47,529 nucleotides of DNA from Lachnospiraceae bacterium (GCA_017525525.1 JAFXSQ010000056.1:1-47529), one strand, 5' to 3'. Numbered from the stretch's first letter, positions 24,926 to 33,937 are shown. Notes: generated from the letters alone by a model not told the origin. Program-made: numbers and translations.

Positions 24926-24981
24926 ATTCACAATCCATTTACACTAATCCAATTGCCTCATCTGCAGTGTATATTTAGTTG

Positions 24982-25010
24982 AATATACCACAGCAAAGCG
25001 AAGTTGTCAA
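24982..25010 (-). promoter_or_regulatory. Strong sigma-A promoter of mecA
   Basis: Minus strand TTGACA (25010-25005), 17-nt spacer, TATATT (24987-24982). Nearly consensus. Confidence 0.8.
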
Positions 25011-25080
25011 ACACCGCATAAATCAGGAGAAGGAGCTTGCAACCGTTCAACAGTTTTTTTTAACCGTTCGTAAGTGATAA

Positions 25081-25110
25081 TTGCCAATTGTGTAGCTTCT
25101 GTGTTATACT
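25081..25110 (+). promoter_or_regulatory. Promoter of the DUF2225 gene with upstream direct repeats
   Basis: TTGCCA (25081-25086), 18-nt spacer, TATACT (25105-25110). Just upstream, AACCGTTC occurs twice (25041-25048 and 25062-25069), 21 bp apart, i.e. two helical turns. Confidence 0.65.
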
Positions 25111-25155
25111 GTTACATTATTATGCATATGAAACCTTGTCTTTTGGAGGAGAAGA

Positions 25156-26130
25156 ATGGGACTTTTATCAGGACTCAAGGAGCTCGGTCTCGGGAGCCTT
25201 GAAGATACAACCATAATAGAAGACAAAAAGCAGGAAAAGAAAGCCGACGAACCGGTAATCGAGAAGACGCCGGAGGAGCTCGAGCTTGAGGCTATCTTCG
25301 ACAGGACCATAACCTGTCCGGTATGCGACCTGCAGTTCAAAACCAAGGTTATGCGTCCGGGCAAGGCAAAGCTTGAGGGAACAGACACCGATCTTCGCCC
25401 GCGCTACGAGAAGATGGACCCCTTAAAGTATGACGCCATAGCCTGCACCAACTGTGGATACGCCGGACTTACGAAGTATTTCCCGCATCTTGCAAGCAGA
25501 CAGTTAAGAGATGTAAAGGAGCAGATTTGCGCAGGCTTCAAGGGCTATGCAACCCACGAAGGCATCTACACCTATGATGATGCCATCATGCGCTACAAGC
25601 TCGCGCTTGTATCCACGGTTGTCAAGAAGGCCAAGAACAGCGAGCGCGCCTACACAGCCTTAAAGCTCGCCTGGGTATTAAGAGGAAAGAGGGAAGGCCT
25701 CGAAAAGGAATTGAATCCCGCCCCTCCGAAGGCATCGCCCCAGGGCAGCGCGCCGCAACCGACAGCTCCACAGCAGCCCGCAAAACCGCCTCTTACCGAG
25801 GAGCAGAAAAAGGAATACCGCGAAACCATAGTCAGACTTTACGAGGATGAAAAGGAAGCTTTGGGAGTCGCTTATGACGGTTTTACCATCTCTCTTTCCA
25901 AGGAGTCGGCGCCCATAGCCAATATGGACGAGAACACAGTTGTTTTCCTCCTTGCGGAGCTTGCGCACCGTCTTAAAAAGTACGACGAAGCGTCCAGACT
26001 TTGCGGTATAGTTCTTACCAACAAAGATACTCAGCCGAGATTGAAGGAACGCGCCTACGACCTTAAGGAGGCGATTCAGGCAGAGATGAAGAAACAGAAG
26101 GAAGCCGCAGCGGCCGCAGGAGCTTCATAA
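25156..26130 (+). CDS. DUF2225 family protein
   Basis: 324-residue cytoplasmic protein of unknown function. Residues about 50-110 carry two CxxC pairs (CPVCDLQF and CTNCGYAG), a probable zinc site and the hallmark of DUF2225. The region 110-200 is helical (TPR-like, with YDDAIMRYKLALV), then a Pro/Ala/Gln-rich linker (about 195-220), and a second helical part ending in an Ala-rich tail. GGAGGAG precedes the ATG by 6 nt. Monocistronic: own promoter and a strong terminator. Confidence 0.8.
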   Translation: MGLLSGLKELGLGSLEDTTIIEDKKQEKKADEPVIEKTPEELELEAIFDRTITCPVCDLQFKTKVMRPGKAKLEGTDTDLRPRYEKMDPLKYDAIACTNCGYAGLTKYFPHLASRQLRDVKEQICAGFKGYATHEGIYTYDDAIMRYKLALVSTVVKKAKNSERAYTALKLAWVLRGKREGLEKELNPAPPKASPQGSAPQPTAPQQPAKPPLTEEQKKEYRETIVRLYEDEKEALGVAYDGFTISLSKESAPIANMDENTVVFLLAELAHRLKKYDEASRLCGIVLTNKDTQPRLKERAYDLKEAIQAEMKKQKEAAAAAGAS

Positions 26131-26155
26131 AACAGGATAAATAATTGCATTTCAA

Positions 26156-26188
26156 ATGAGACAGCCCTCACCCGGCTGTCTCATTTTT
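26156..26188 (+). terminator. Strong intrinsic terminator of the DUF2225 gene
   Basis: Perfect 11-bp stem, ATGAGACAGCC with GGCTGTCTCAT, 7-nt loop, followed by TTTT. Lies between convergent genes. Confidence 0.9.
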
Positions 26189-26197
26189 CTTAAAATA

Positions 26198-27439
26198 CTA
26201 CTCTGTACTGCAGTGCACCGTTCTTCCCCATGACATGGTTATCTTGGGCATATCTATGATTATCCAAAGCACCGGCACCGACATGGCGCACCTCTCGTCA
26301 ACCTCGGGAGCGCAGCCGTCCGTTAGGATAACCAACGCGTTAGGCAGCTTATCACTCATATACTCAGCCATGTAGTCGAAAATGACCTGAAAGCTCGTGC
26401 CTCCGCCGCCGGCCGGCGTTATCCCATTAAAATCCTCCTCGCTTGAGAATTCTACCGGTTCGGTTATGCCTGCATCAAAGAACGAAATCATACCCCTGCA
26501 GCCATTAATCTCGTTGATGACATTCATAACCTCGGTATAAAGCCTGGTAAGCTGCTTGTCAGAAATTGAGCCCGAGGTGTCCACACAGAACCATATATCC
26601 TGCATTGCCTCACGCTCATATGTGTTCTCCGCCGGCAGCATGTAGGGCGAATCGACAAATCTCCTGTCCGGAGGAGCAAAGGAGTAGTCGGTATAATACA
26701 CATAAGAATTCACGAAATCACGCAGCAGCTCCTTCCACCTGAGCTTTGCTTCAAGCGCTCTCTCTTCAAGAAGCTTTCTTACCGATTGCGGAAATATGCT
26801 TTCTCCGTAGCCCTTTGCAAGAATTGTCTCTATCTCGCTCTCAAAGCGGTCCTCATCCGACTGACTGACACTTATCAATTCCCACACATCATGGTTATCC
26901 AAGGTATCATAATCCTCCGGCGAATCCGATGACATGCCTCCTCCCGGCTTTCTGACCGGAATCTGCGGATTCTTAAGCAGCTCATAGTAGACCTCCTCCG
27001 CGCTGAAATTACAGCCCTCCAGCCCCGAGGGCGTAAGATGTATAGCCGGCTCTCCGTCCACTATAATATCCGTCTCTCCCATGCACTTTAATATATTTGA
27101 ATTAACAACTATATCACAGGCTATGTTAAAAAGGAGATGAAGCTTTCCCTTTCCCCTCTCCGGATGCTTTAATACACAGTGCATAACCTCATGCATCAGC
27201 ACAAAGCTTAGCTCCTTATCCGAAAGACGGTTCATAAAATCGGGATCAAAAACTATCCTCCTCATGTCCGTGCAGGCTGTCTCACACCTTGCCAGCGCAA
27301 AATCCATGCGAATCAAAAGCTCGCCGAAAAACGGCTGCTTTTTCAGCATAAGTGTCCTTAGGTAAGTCAGCCTGTCAATCATAGCCCTTTTGTCAGGAGC
27401 GCCCGCAGGCGCTTTGCCCTTAATAATCTGCTCACTCAT
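26198..27439 (-). CDS. DUF2201-type metallopeptidase-like/VWA protein
   Basis: 413 residues in two parts. Residues about 15-115 form a putative zinc-metallopeptidase-like domain with HEVMHCVLKH (HExxH at 83-87). Residues about 280-410 form a VWA domain with an intact MIDAS: DTSGS at 287-291, Thr in GGGGTSF near 348, and TDG near 373. No signal peptide, so both act in the cytoplasm. The ATG at 27439 (GGTGA upstream) is preferred to a TTG directly on the previous stop. Starts 6 nt after the MoxR gene. MoxR ATPases commonly work with a VWA protein as adaptor; proteolysis is unproven for this family. Confidence 0.88.
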   Translation of the reverse strand: MSEQIIKGKAPAGAPDKRAMIDRLTYLRTLMLKKQPFFGELLIRMDFALARCETACTDMRRIVFDPDFMNRLSDKELSFVLMHEVMHCVLKHPERGKGKLHLLFNIACDIVVNSNILKCMGETDIIVDGEPAIHLTPSGLEGCNFSAEEVYYELLKNPQIPVRKPGGGMSSDSPEDYDTLDNHDVWELISVSQSDEDRFESEIETILAKGYGESIFPQSVRKLLEERALEAKLRWKELLRDFVNSYVYYTDYSFAPPDRRFVDSPYMLPAENTYEREAMQDIWFCVDTSGSISDKQLTRLYTEVMNVINEINGCRGMISFFDAGITEPVEFSSEEDFNGITPAGGGGTSFQVIFDYMAEYMSDKLPNALVILTDGCAPEVDERCAMSVPVLWIIIDMPKITMSWGRTVHCSTE

Positions 27440-27445
27440 AAGCAA

Positions 27446-28549
27446 TCACCCCATTTTTTGAACAGCCTTCAGCCAGTCCATATAGGACGGAACCTTCATA
27501 AGGCGCATCTTGATGCTCTCCATGCCCTTAAGATCGTTGAAAAACAGCATCTGAAAATCCTCGGGGAAGCCCTTCGCGTACTTGCATATATTGTTTAACT
27601 CCTGCACGGTTATATCCTTTGTATGTCTTGCAACGTATACCGTAAGGGAGCTTATCACCGCGTGAAGCACGTCCGACATCCCCGGAAGATTAGGCTCTTC
27701 ACCCCTGACTATCCTTTCGGTATCGGGAAGATACTTGTACATCGCGCACCAGCCCTCAAACTCCAGAGCTATCCCTGTGCCTATATCTCCTGCTATGTCG
27801 TTGTGAAGCTCGGACATATCCTCATACAGGCCCTCACAGGCATAAAGCAGGTCGCTTACGCTCTTCCAGGATCTCGGAGTGGGAAATGCTATCTCGTCGC
27901 TCTCGCTCTTCGCATAGAGCTTTGAATTATCGTATGATAAAAAGCCGAGGACATACGGATGGATGTTTTCGATAATAGCCCAGGCCTTGAAGCTGTCATA
28001 ATCCGGCTGCACATTAAAATGCCTGAAGCGGTTCATAAGCTCCGGAGCCATGCGCGTCTCATACTTTGAGGTACCTCTCGCCGGATTTGCAGCCGCAATA
28101 ACAAATGAATTCTCGGGGAAGCTGTGCGTCCACGCCTTTCTGTCAAGGATAAGCTGCAAGGCGGCTGCCTGAACCGCCGGAGAAGCCTTGTCCAACTCGT
28201 CGAAGAAGTAGATGTAGTATGAACCGGCCCCATCGTCCGCATATATCTCAGGCCTTAACCACACCGTAGTTTCCCTGTCCTCACTTGCAACGGGTATGCC
28301 TATCAAGTCGGTAATCGTACAACTTGTAAGACGCACATCCACCACCTTTACGGGCTTGCCGAGGTTCTCCGTAAGCCTGTCCGCCACCTGGTACACAGCA
28401 GAGGACTTTCCTACTCCCGTAGGGCCAAACATCATAATCGGACGGATGTCACGGCACGGGGTTCCCGCGCCGATCATCCTCTCGTAATATCTTGATATAC
28501 AATCCACGGTATTTCCGGTGGATATTCCGGGTACATTTATTAATGCCAT
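27446..28549 (-). CDS. MoxR-family AAA+ ATPase
   Basis: 367-residue cytoplasmic AAA+ protein that probably remodels a target together with the VWA protein next to it. Walker A is FGPTGVGKSS (about 41-50), Walker B YFFDELDKAS (about 114-123), sensor 1 FVIAAANPA, and an arginine-containing APELMNRFRHF box follows. All look intact. ATG at 28549 follows GGAGGTG by 7 nt; the in-frame GTG three codons earlier is part of the ribosome site. It lies 45 nt after the helicase gene. Confidence 0.9.
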   Translation of the reverse strand: MALINVPGISTGNTVDCISRYYERMIGAGTPCRDIRPIMMFGPTGVGKSSAVYQVADRLTENLGKPVKVVDVRLTSCTITDLIGIPVASEDRETTVWLRPEIYADDGAGSYYIYFFDELDKASPAVQAAALQLILDRKAWTHSFPENSFVIAAANPARGTSKYETRMAPELMNRFRHFNVQPDYDSFKAWAIIENIHPYVLGFLSYDNSKLYAKSESDEIAFPTPRSWKSVSDLLYACEGLYEDMSELHNDIAGDIGTGIALEFEGWCAMYKYLPDTERIVRGEEPNLPGMSDVLHAVISSLTVYVARHTKDITVQELNNICKYAKGFPEDFQMLFFNDLKGMESIKMRLMKVPSYMDWLKAVQKMG

Positions 28550-28564
28550 AGTATTCACCTCCGT

Positions 28565-28591
28565 AAAAAGACTCTTCGTTCAGAATGACAC
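28565..28591. repeat. Repeat remnant between helicase and moxR genes
   Basis: Minus strand GTGTCATTCTGAACGAAGAGTCTTTTT, ending at the ACGGAGG ribosome site of the next gene, as the remnant at 17112-17145 does before tagD. Confidence 0.5.
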
Positions 28592-28594
28592 TTA

Positions 28595-31500
28595 CTATTT
28601 CATTGCCTCAAGCTCACCGTCTATCCTTTCAAGCTCGGCTTTGAGCTCCTCTATCTCGTCATCATATGGGTTACCGACTGCAATCTCGGTTTTGGTAAGC
28701 TCAAGTCTCTTGTTGAGTGTCTCAACCTGCTTCTCGTTGCTCTCAATTCTCTTGGATATGCCGTTCAAGGTGGCATCGATTGCCTGCGTGCATGACACCG
28801 GCGTCTTGTCTGTCATGTCGATCTTGTAGGAGCCGCCGCCGGTGCGCCTTACGATTATATAAGGCTTGTCCGGAAGCATGTTCGCAGGGAGAAATACCTT
28901 AAAGTACATGTAGCTGTTGAAGAAGGTCTCCTGCTCACGCATTACATTACCCTTCAGAGCCCTTAAGAGCTTCTCACCGAAGACCTCACGCTCTGACACC
29001 GGCATGGTCTCCCTGTGCTCCCTGTAGTAACTGCGGTCAGCCTTTAAGGAAGCTATTCTGTACTCAGTCTTCTTAATCTCCGTGGGAAGGTTTGAAAGCT
29101 CGTTGTTTAAGTCATAGAGCTCTCTCTTCCTCTGGCGCTGAGCTATCCTGCTGCGCTCTAACTTATTTGCGGCTATTACGCGCTGCTTTATAAGCGGATT
29201 GCCTACTGCGATGGCCTTAACCTCTGAGCAGTCAAGCTCAACCTTGTCTATGTCGGACTCGGTTCTGTGGAACTCGGACATAGAGCCCGCAAGGAACGAA
29301 CCGATAAAGCGCTGCTTGTTCTCCAAAATCTGCCATACATAAGCATCAAAGCTCCTGGTGGTTATATATCTGAACTGGAATACCTCCTTGTTCAGATTGC
29401 CCTGGCGTATAAGGCGCCCCTCTCTCTGTGTGAGATCCGAGGGCCTCCAGGGCGCGTCAAGATGATGAAGCGCGATAAGGTGCTTCTGTACATTTACGCC
29501 CACACCGAGCTTCTGGGTTGAGCCTATCATAACCTTAATCTCACCGGAATCAAGCATGTCCAAAAGCTTATTCTTCTTCGCCTCGGTAGTGCCCTCGTGG
29601 ATAAATGCTATCTCCTTTGCGGGTATGCCCTTAGCTATAAGGTACTTTTTAAGCTCATCGTATACATTGAATTCGTTCTTGGGAGTAGAGTAGTCGCAGA
29701 ATACTATCTGCGTTGCATCGGGGTAAAGCTTGTAGAGCTCCCACACCTTCTCGGCGCAGACTCCGGCCTTACACTCGTGCTGCGCTATCACGGCAGTGCC
29801 GTCCACATGCCTTATGTCTAAGGCGGCCTTTCGTCCGTCGGTAACTACCTTAAGAATATTGTCTTCACTCATGCTCACTGCTCTTGTCCTTATGGCATCC
29901 GTGCGCTTAACTATCAGCTCGTTGTAAGCAAGATGATAAGGAGTTGCCTCCACCGGAACGTCCGTATAGCCGTTAAACTCAGGCACATCCATATCTTCCT
30001 TCGAAATATGGTAGAAATCACACACCTCGCCAAAAAGAGCCATAAGCTCCGGCAGGTTGTGATAGTGACTTATGCGCGTCATGTAACGGAAGCTGTGCGA
30101 GTTCACATCTATCTCGAACTGGGTTGTGGAGCTTCCGAAGGTGTTCGCCCACTCACCGAAGCTTGATATAAGACAGGCATCCAGGGTATCGGGCTGAAGA
30201 TAGGTCTGGAACACGAACAGGTCTGCGATAGAATTCGTGAGCAGGGTTCCCGTTGCGAATACTATCTTTCCGCCTTTTTTCTGCACAAACCTTACCTTGT
30301 CCATGAGAAGATCCGCCTTCTTGCTGCCTACGCCGTGAAGCCCGACAACATTCTCAAGCTTTGTGTCCATGGTTATATTCTTGTAGTTTTGGCACTCGTC
30401 GACAACGAGAGTTGTTATTCCGAGCTTGTCAAAGCATAAGCTGTCGTCGCCCTTGTATTCCTTAAGCACCTTCTCCTTACGCTTCTTTAAGCTTTCGTAC
30501 TTATTTTTATAAGCCTCTCTCTCCCACGGGCTGCCGCAGCTGTTGCTCTTTGCAAATGCCTCGCTGATTTCCTCATCGAACTTCTTCTTGTAGTACTGAT
30601 TCGACATGCAAAGCATATCGAACTTGCTGTAGGCTATGTAGATGGCAACATATTTCCCATGCTTTATCTTATCGATTATCGCCTGCTTCTCTCCGGGCTT
30701 AAAATCGTCCGGGGATATGGTCAGTATCTTGTCCTGAGGATAGAGCGTCTTGTGGGCATTTACCGTTCCCGCAAATGTTGCGTTGGGCACTACTATCATA
30801 TTCTTCTTTGAAATGCCCATCCTGTAAAGCTCATGCACGGCTATGATATAGCAGAAGGTCTTGCCGCTTCCCACATCGTGACAGAGAACCGAGTTGGGAT
30901 TAAGGATGATGCGCATTGCGGCATCCCTCTGGTGCTTGTAGGGTGTAACCGCCGGATTCATGTCCGAGAGTGAGAGCATGTCTCCGGAATAATGCGGCAT
31001 GGCGAAAGCGTAAGTATTGCAATACTCATTTACAAGCTCTTCTATCACCTTCGGGTTCAAGGAGAGCCACTCCTGGAACTTCCCGAGTATCTCATTCGCC
31101 TTGCTCTGCGCGAGCATCGTCTCCTCCATGTTCACGACCAGCTTAAAACCGGACTTGGTGTCTGCGGGAACCTCGTCCTTAACCTTGGTCGTCACTGCGT
31201 TAAGCAGATTCTCTATAAGCTTTACCGCGGAAACCCTCTTGGTTCCGTATGTGAAGTTGTTGAGCACCGCCATGGGCTTATAGTACATCTTAAGCTTCCA
31301 CTTGCCCGCAGCCCTGTAGACCTGAGGTATAACCCTTAATTCAAGCAGCCACTGTACAAAGTGCGCGATATGCTTTGTGTATATCCACGAGGAGCCGAGC
31401 TTCATATGTATATCGAAGGCCGACGGTCTGGCCGGCATGCGTGACTTAAGCAGCGCTATATTCGCTTCGAACCTCTTATAATACTTGTCAAGCTTCTCAG

Positions 31501-31885
31501 CCTCCGTAAGAAGGTCCTTGATATTGCCCCGCACGTACTCTGCTTCCAAAACCCAGTCGCCGTACTCGTCACGGTTTGCCACATAAGCATCAGGCTTCTG
31601 GAAGATAGTCTTCCCGCCGTGAAGCTCAAGTATCTCATCCTCACTCATAGCTGCAAGATGGGCCATGTACCTTACATCCACTTTTCCCTTATCGTTGATG
31701 CAGCGCATGAGAGCATCCTCTGCGGTACAGCTTCCCCGTGTCGCGGGATCAAAGCTCTCCTGCTTCTTCTCCGTTTCCTTCTCCATCGGGTTAAGATCGG
31801 TAAAGCCTTCGAAAAGGTCGGTTATAACCGTGCCTCTTACCATGCTCATCGAGTTTAACGAACGTAAATCAGTCAAATTCATCAT
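28595..31885 (-). CDS. Stand-alone SNF2-type DNA helicase related to mobile-element methylase-helicases
   Basis: 1096-residue superfamily 2 protein. Helicase motifs: TPYKHQRDAA (Q-like), Walker A HDVGSGKTF near 336, motif II VVDECQNYKN near 493 (DECQ instead of DEAH/DESH), motif III ATGTLLTNS near 543, LGVGVNVQ, and motif VI LTQREGRLIRQGN near 850. The whole stretch from about 200 to 950, including the FTYGTKRVSAVKLIENLLNA and SEVKAIAVGNPLI segments, resembles the helicase half of very large methylase-SNF2 proteins of conjugative elements, but the methylase half is absent. A coiled-coil-rich tail closes the protein. GGAGGTG lies 4 nt before ATG-ATG (31885/31882). First gene of the helicase-MoxR-VWA cluster. 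Confidence 0.88.
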   Translation of the reverse strand: MMNLTDLRSLNSMSMVRGTVITDLFEGFTDLNPMEKETEKKQESFDPATRGSCTAEDALMRCINDKGKVDVRYMAHLAAMSEDEILELHGGKTIFQKPDAYVANRDEYGDWVLEAEYVRGNIKDLLTEAEKLDKYYKRFEANIALLKSRMPARPSAFDIHMKLGSSWIYTKHIAHFVQWLLELRVIPQVYRAAGKWKLKMYYKPMAVLNNFTYGTKRVSAVKLIENLLNAVTTKVKDEVPADTKSGFKLVVNMEETMLAQSKANEILGKFQEWLSLNPKVIEELVNEYCNTYAFAMPHYSGDMLSLSDMNPAVTPYKHQRDAAMRIILNPNSVLCHDVGSGKTFCYIIAVHELYRMGISKKNMIVVPNATFAGTVNAHKTLYPQDKILTISPDDFKPGEKQAIIDKIKHGKYVAIYIAYSKFDMLCMSNQYYKKKFDEEISEAFAKSNSCGSPWEREAYKNKYESLKKRKEKVLKEYKGDDSLCFDKLGITTLVVDECQNYKNITMDTKLENVVGLHGVGSKKADLLMDKVRFVQKKGGKIVFATGTLLTNSIADLFVFQTYLQPDTLDACLISSFGEWANTFGSSTTQFEIDVNSHSFRYMTRISHYHNLPELMALFGEVCDFYHISKEDMDVPEFNGYTDVPVEATPYHLAYNELIVKRTDAIRTRAVSMSEDNILKVVTDGRKAALDIRHVDGTAVIAQHECKAGVCAEKVWELYKLYPDATQIVFCDYSTPKNEFNVYDELKKYLIAKGIPAKEIAFIHEGTTEAKKNKLLDMLDSGEIKVMIGSTQKLGVGVNVQKHLIALHHLDAPWRPSDLTQREGRLIRQGNLNKEVFQFRYITTRSFDAYVWQILENKQRFIGSFLAGSMSEFHRTESDIDKVELDCSEVKAIAVGNPLIKQRVIAANKLERSRIAQRQRKRELYDLNNELSNLPTEIKKTEYRIASLKADRSYYREHRETMPVSEREVFGEKLLRALKGNVMREQETFFNSYMYFKVFLPANMLPDKPYIIVRRTGGGSYKIDMTDKTPVSCTQAIDATLNGISKRIESNEKQVETLNKRLELTKTEIAVGNPYDDEIEELKAELERIDGELEAMK

Positions 31886-31903
31886 AGCGCACCTCCTATC
31901 ATC

Positions 31904-31982
31904 GAGCAAGTCGACGTAGCCGAAACCTGCTCGCGCGCGGGGCACCGGTCAGCTTCAGCTGACATCTACATTTCGGTGCCCC
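31904..31982 (-). promoter_or_regulatory. Hairpins in the leader of the helicase gene
   Basis: Minus strand has GGGGCACCG / CGGTGCCCC (9 bp, 31982-31939) enclosing GTCAGC-TGAA-GCTGAC, then GAGCA / TGCTC (31932-31904), 17 nt before the GGAGGTG ribosome site. I see no clear promoter here. Confidence 0.55.
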
Positions 31983-31991
31983 AGCGCATAT

Positions 31992-32038
31992 AAAAAAACA
32001 GCGACTCCTATAGCTCACACTATATCAATCGCTGTTTT
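31992..32038 (-). terminator. Intrinsic terminator of proS
   Basis: Minus strand AAAACAGCGA and TCGCTGTTTT ends of a bulged stem, followed by TTTTTTT, 29 nt after the proS stop. Confidence 0.85.
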
Positions 32039-32066
32039 CTTCCAAATATTGCACAATTAAAAACTG

Positions 32067-33800
32067 TTATTTTACTTTTTCATTGATTTCCGAAAAAAGC
32101 GTGGCAATCATCTTCTTGGTCTCCTCCAAGGCATCGTCAACACTGACCTTGTTTGTGAACCTCTTATCTCTTGTCACAATCTCGACCTCACCGTTTACCG
32201 CGTTCTTAGGTCCTATAACTACCCTGACCGGAACGCCCAGGAGATCCGCATCCGCAAGCATCGCTCCGACGCTCACCTTCCTGTCGTCATAGATAACCTC
32301 TATGCCCGCATCAAGCATCTCCTTATATAATCTGTCACCGATAGACTTGCACTCCTCCTTGTCCACGCGCATGCAACAGATGTGCACCTGCCAGGGGGCG
32401 ATGGATATCGGCCAGATCGGGCCGTAATCGTCGCGCTTTGCCTCGCACACCGAAGCCGCAAGTCTGCCAACGCCTATTCCGTAGCAGCCCATGATCGGTG
32501 TCTGCACCTCACCGTTCTCATCGGTGTAGGTCATGCCCATGGACTTGCTATACTTGGTTCCGAGCTGGAAGATATTGCCCACCTCGATACCCCTGCTTAT
32601 ATGTATGGTCTTCTTGCCGCAGCACGGACATATGCCGCCTATCTGTATCTTAGCCACATCCACATACTCAACCTCTCCCACATCACGCTTGATGTTGAGA
32701 CCTGTGTAGTGGTAGTCAACTTCATTTGCTCCCGCGCACAGGTTCTCTATGCCGCAGAGAGACTTGTCGTAAATGATGGTGCAGTTCGCATGCTGTCCGT
32801 AAGGACCGCAGAAGCCTGCAACCAGACCGCTTTCCTCGGTGATAACTGCAGGGTGAACCTTCTCGCCGAGCAGGTTGGTGAGCTTCGTCTCATTTACCTC
32901 GTAGTCGCCTCTCAAGAAGACAACCACGTACTCGTCATTCATGTTCTTCTGATATATAACGGCCTTGCAGGACTCCTCAACCTTGCTGTTAAGGAAGGTG
33001 CATACCTCCTCGATGGTCTTGCAGCCCGGAGTGTGAACCTTGGTCAGCTCTCCCGCAGGCGCGCAGCCGCTGTTGTCAACTGTTGTGTCGGCAGCCTCCA
33101 TATTCGCGCTATAGCCGCACTCGTCGCAGAGAACTATGGAGTCCTCGCCGGCATCTGTAAGAAGCATGTACTCGTGGGACACGCTTCCGCCGATCATGCC
33201 CGAGTCGGACTTAACCGCAACCGTCTCCGGTATGCCTACACGGGCAAATATCCTGTCGTAGGCCTTCGCCATCCTGTCGTAATACTGTTCCAAATCCTCC
33301 TGCGAGGTGTGGAAGGAATAAGCATCCTTCATGGTAAACTCACGAACTCTTATAAGTCCGGCGCGCGGTCTTGCCTCGTCCCTGAACTTGGTCTGTATCT
33401 GGTATATGGAGAACGGATACTTGGCATAAGACTGTCCGTACTCGCGCACAAGCTGTACCGCAGCCTCCTCATGTGTCATGCCGAGCACCATGGATGTGCC
33501 GTTCCTGTCCTCGAAGCGAAGCAACTCCTCGCCGACGCTGGTAAACCTTCCCGACTCCTCCCACAGAGCGCCCGGAAGAACCACCGGGAACATGACCTCC
33601 TGGCAGTCGACCGCATCCATTTCCTCTCTGATTATATTCTCAATCTTAGTCGTTATCCTCTTCATCGGGGGATAAAGAGAATATATGCCGTTTGCGACAT
33701 ACTTGATGTACCCGCCCTTTACGCAAAGCGCATGGCTCTCTATAACGCAGTCCGACGGACGCTCCTTGAAGCGCTCGCCTACAAGATTAGCTAATTTCAT
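32067..33800 (-). CDS. proS: Prolyl-tRNA synthetase, bacterial type
   Basis: Charges tRNA-Pro. 577 residues with the long bacterial architecture: class II motif 1 (GIYSLYPPMKRITTKIENIIREEMD), motif 2 (TKFRDEARPRAGLIRVREF near 150), the inserted editing domain (about 225-385), motif 3 (GCYGIGVGRLAASV near 440) and the C-terminal anticodon-binding domain (WQVHICCMRVD...). ATG at 33800 has AGGAGG 11 nt upstream; the longer in-frame start lacks support. Own promoter at 33908-33937. No T-box sequence is seen in the roughly 100-nt leader. Confidence 0.97.
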   Translation of the reverse strand: MKLANLVGERFKERPSDCVIESHALCVKGGYIKYVANGIYSLYPPMKRITTKIENIIREEMDAVDCQEVMFPVVLPGALWEESGRFTSVGEELLRFEDRNGTSMVLGMTHEEAAVQLVREYGQSYAKYPFSIYQIQTKFRDEARPRAGLIRVREFTMKDAYSFHTSQEDLEQYYDRMAKAYDRIFARVGIPETVAVKSDSGMIGGSVSHEYMLLTDAGEDSIVLCDECGYSANMEAADTTVDNSGCAPAGELTKVHTPGCKTIEEVCTFLNSKVEESCKAVIYQKNMNDEYVVVFLRGDYEVNETKLTNLLGEKVHPAVITEESGLVAGFCGPYGQHANCTIIYDKSLCGIENLCAGANEVDYHYTGLNIKRDVGEVEYVDVAKIQIGGICPCCGKKTIHISRGIEVGNIFQLGTKYSKSMGMTYTDENGEVQTPIMGCYGIGVGRLAASVCEAKRDDYGPIWPISIAPWQVHICCMRVDKEECKSIGDRLYKEMLDAGIEVIYDDRKVSVGAMLADADLLGVPVRVVIGPKNAVNGEVEIVTRDKRFTNKVSVDDALEETKKMIATLFSEINEKVK

Positions 33801-33907
33801 TTCTGATGTTTCCTCCTGATCCCTTGCATGAGATCTCCGCCACAATCAACCGACGAAGACCTTATGCCTTTGCTTTTATTCACAGCCTGAAGCTGCGCAT
33901 GTTCTGT

Positions 33908-33937
33908 ATTCTATCACTTGACGAACATTTTGGTCAA
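33908..33937 (-). promoter_or_regulatory. Predicted sigma-A promoter of proS
   Basis: Minus strand TTGACC (33937-33932), 18-nt spacer, TAGAAT (33913-33908), about 108 nt before the ATG. Confidence 0.65.

Noticed and set aside
26198-31885. Integrative conjugative element or prophage containing the SNF2-type helicase.
   Set aside because: No integrase, relaxase, coupling protein, phage gene or attachment-site repeat is seen, and flanking genes (DUF2225, proS) are ordinary chromosomal genes.
33801-33910. T-box riboswitch upstream of proS.
   Set aside because: The roughly 100-nt leader is too short and lacks the conserved T-box and antiterminator sequence.
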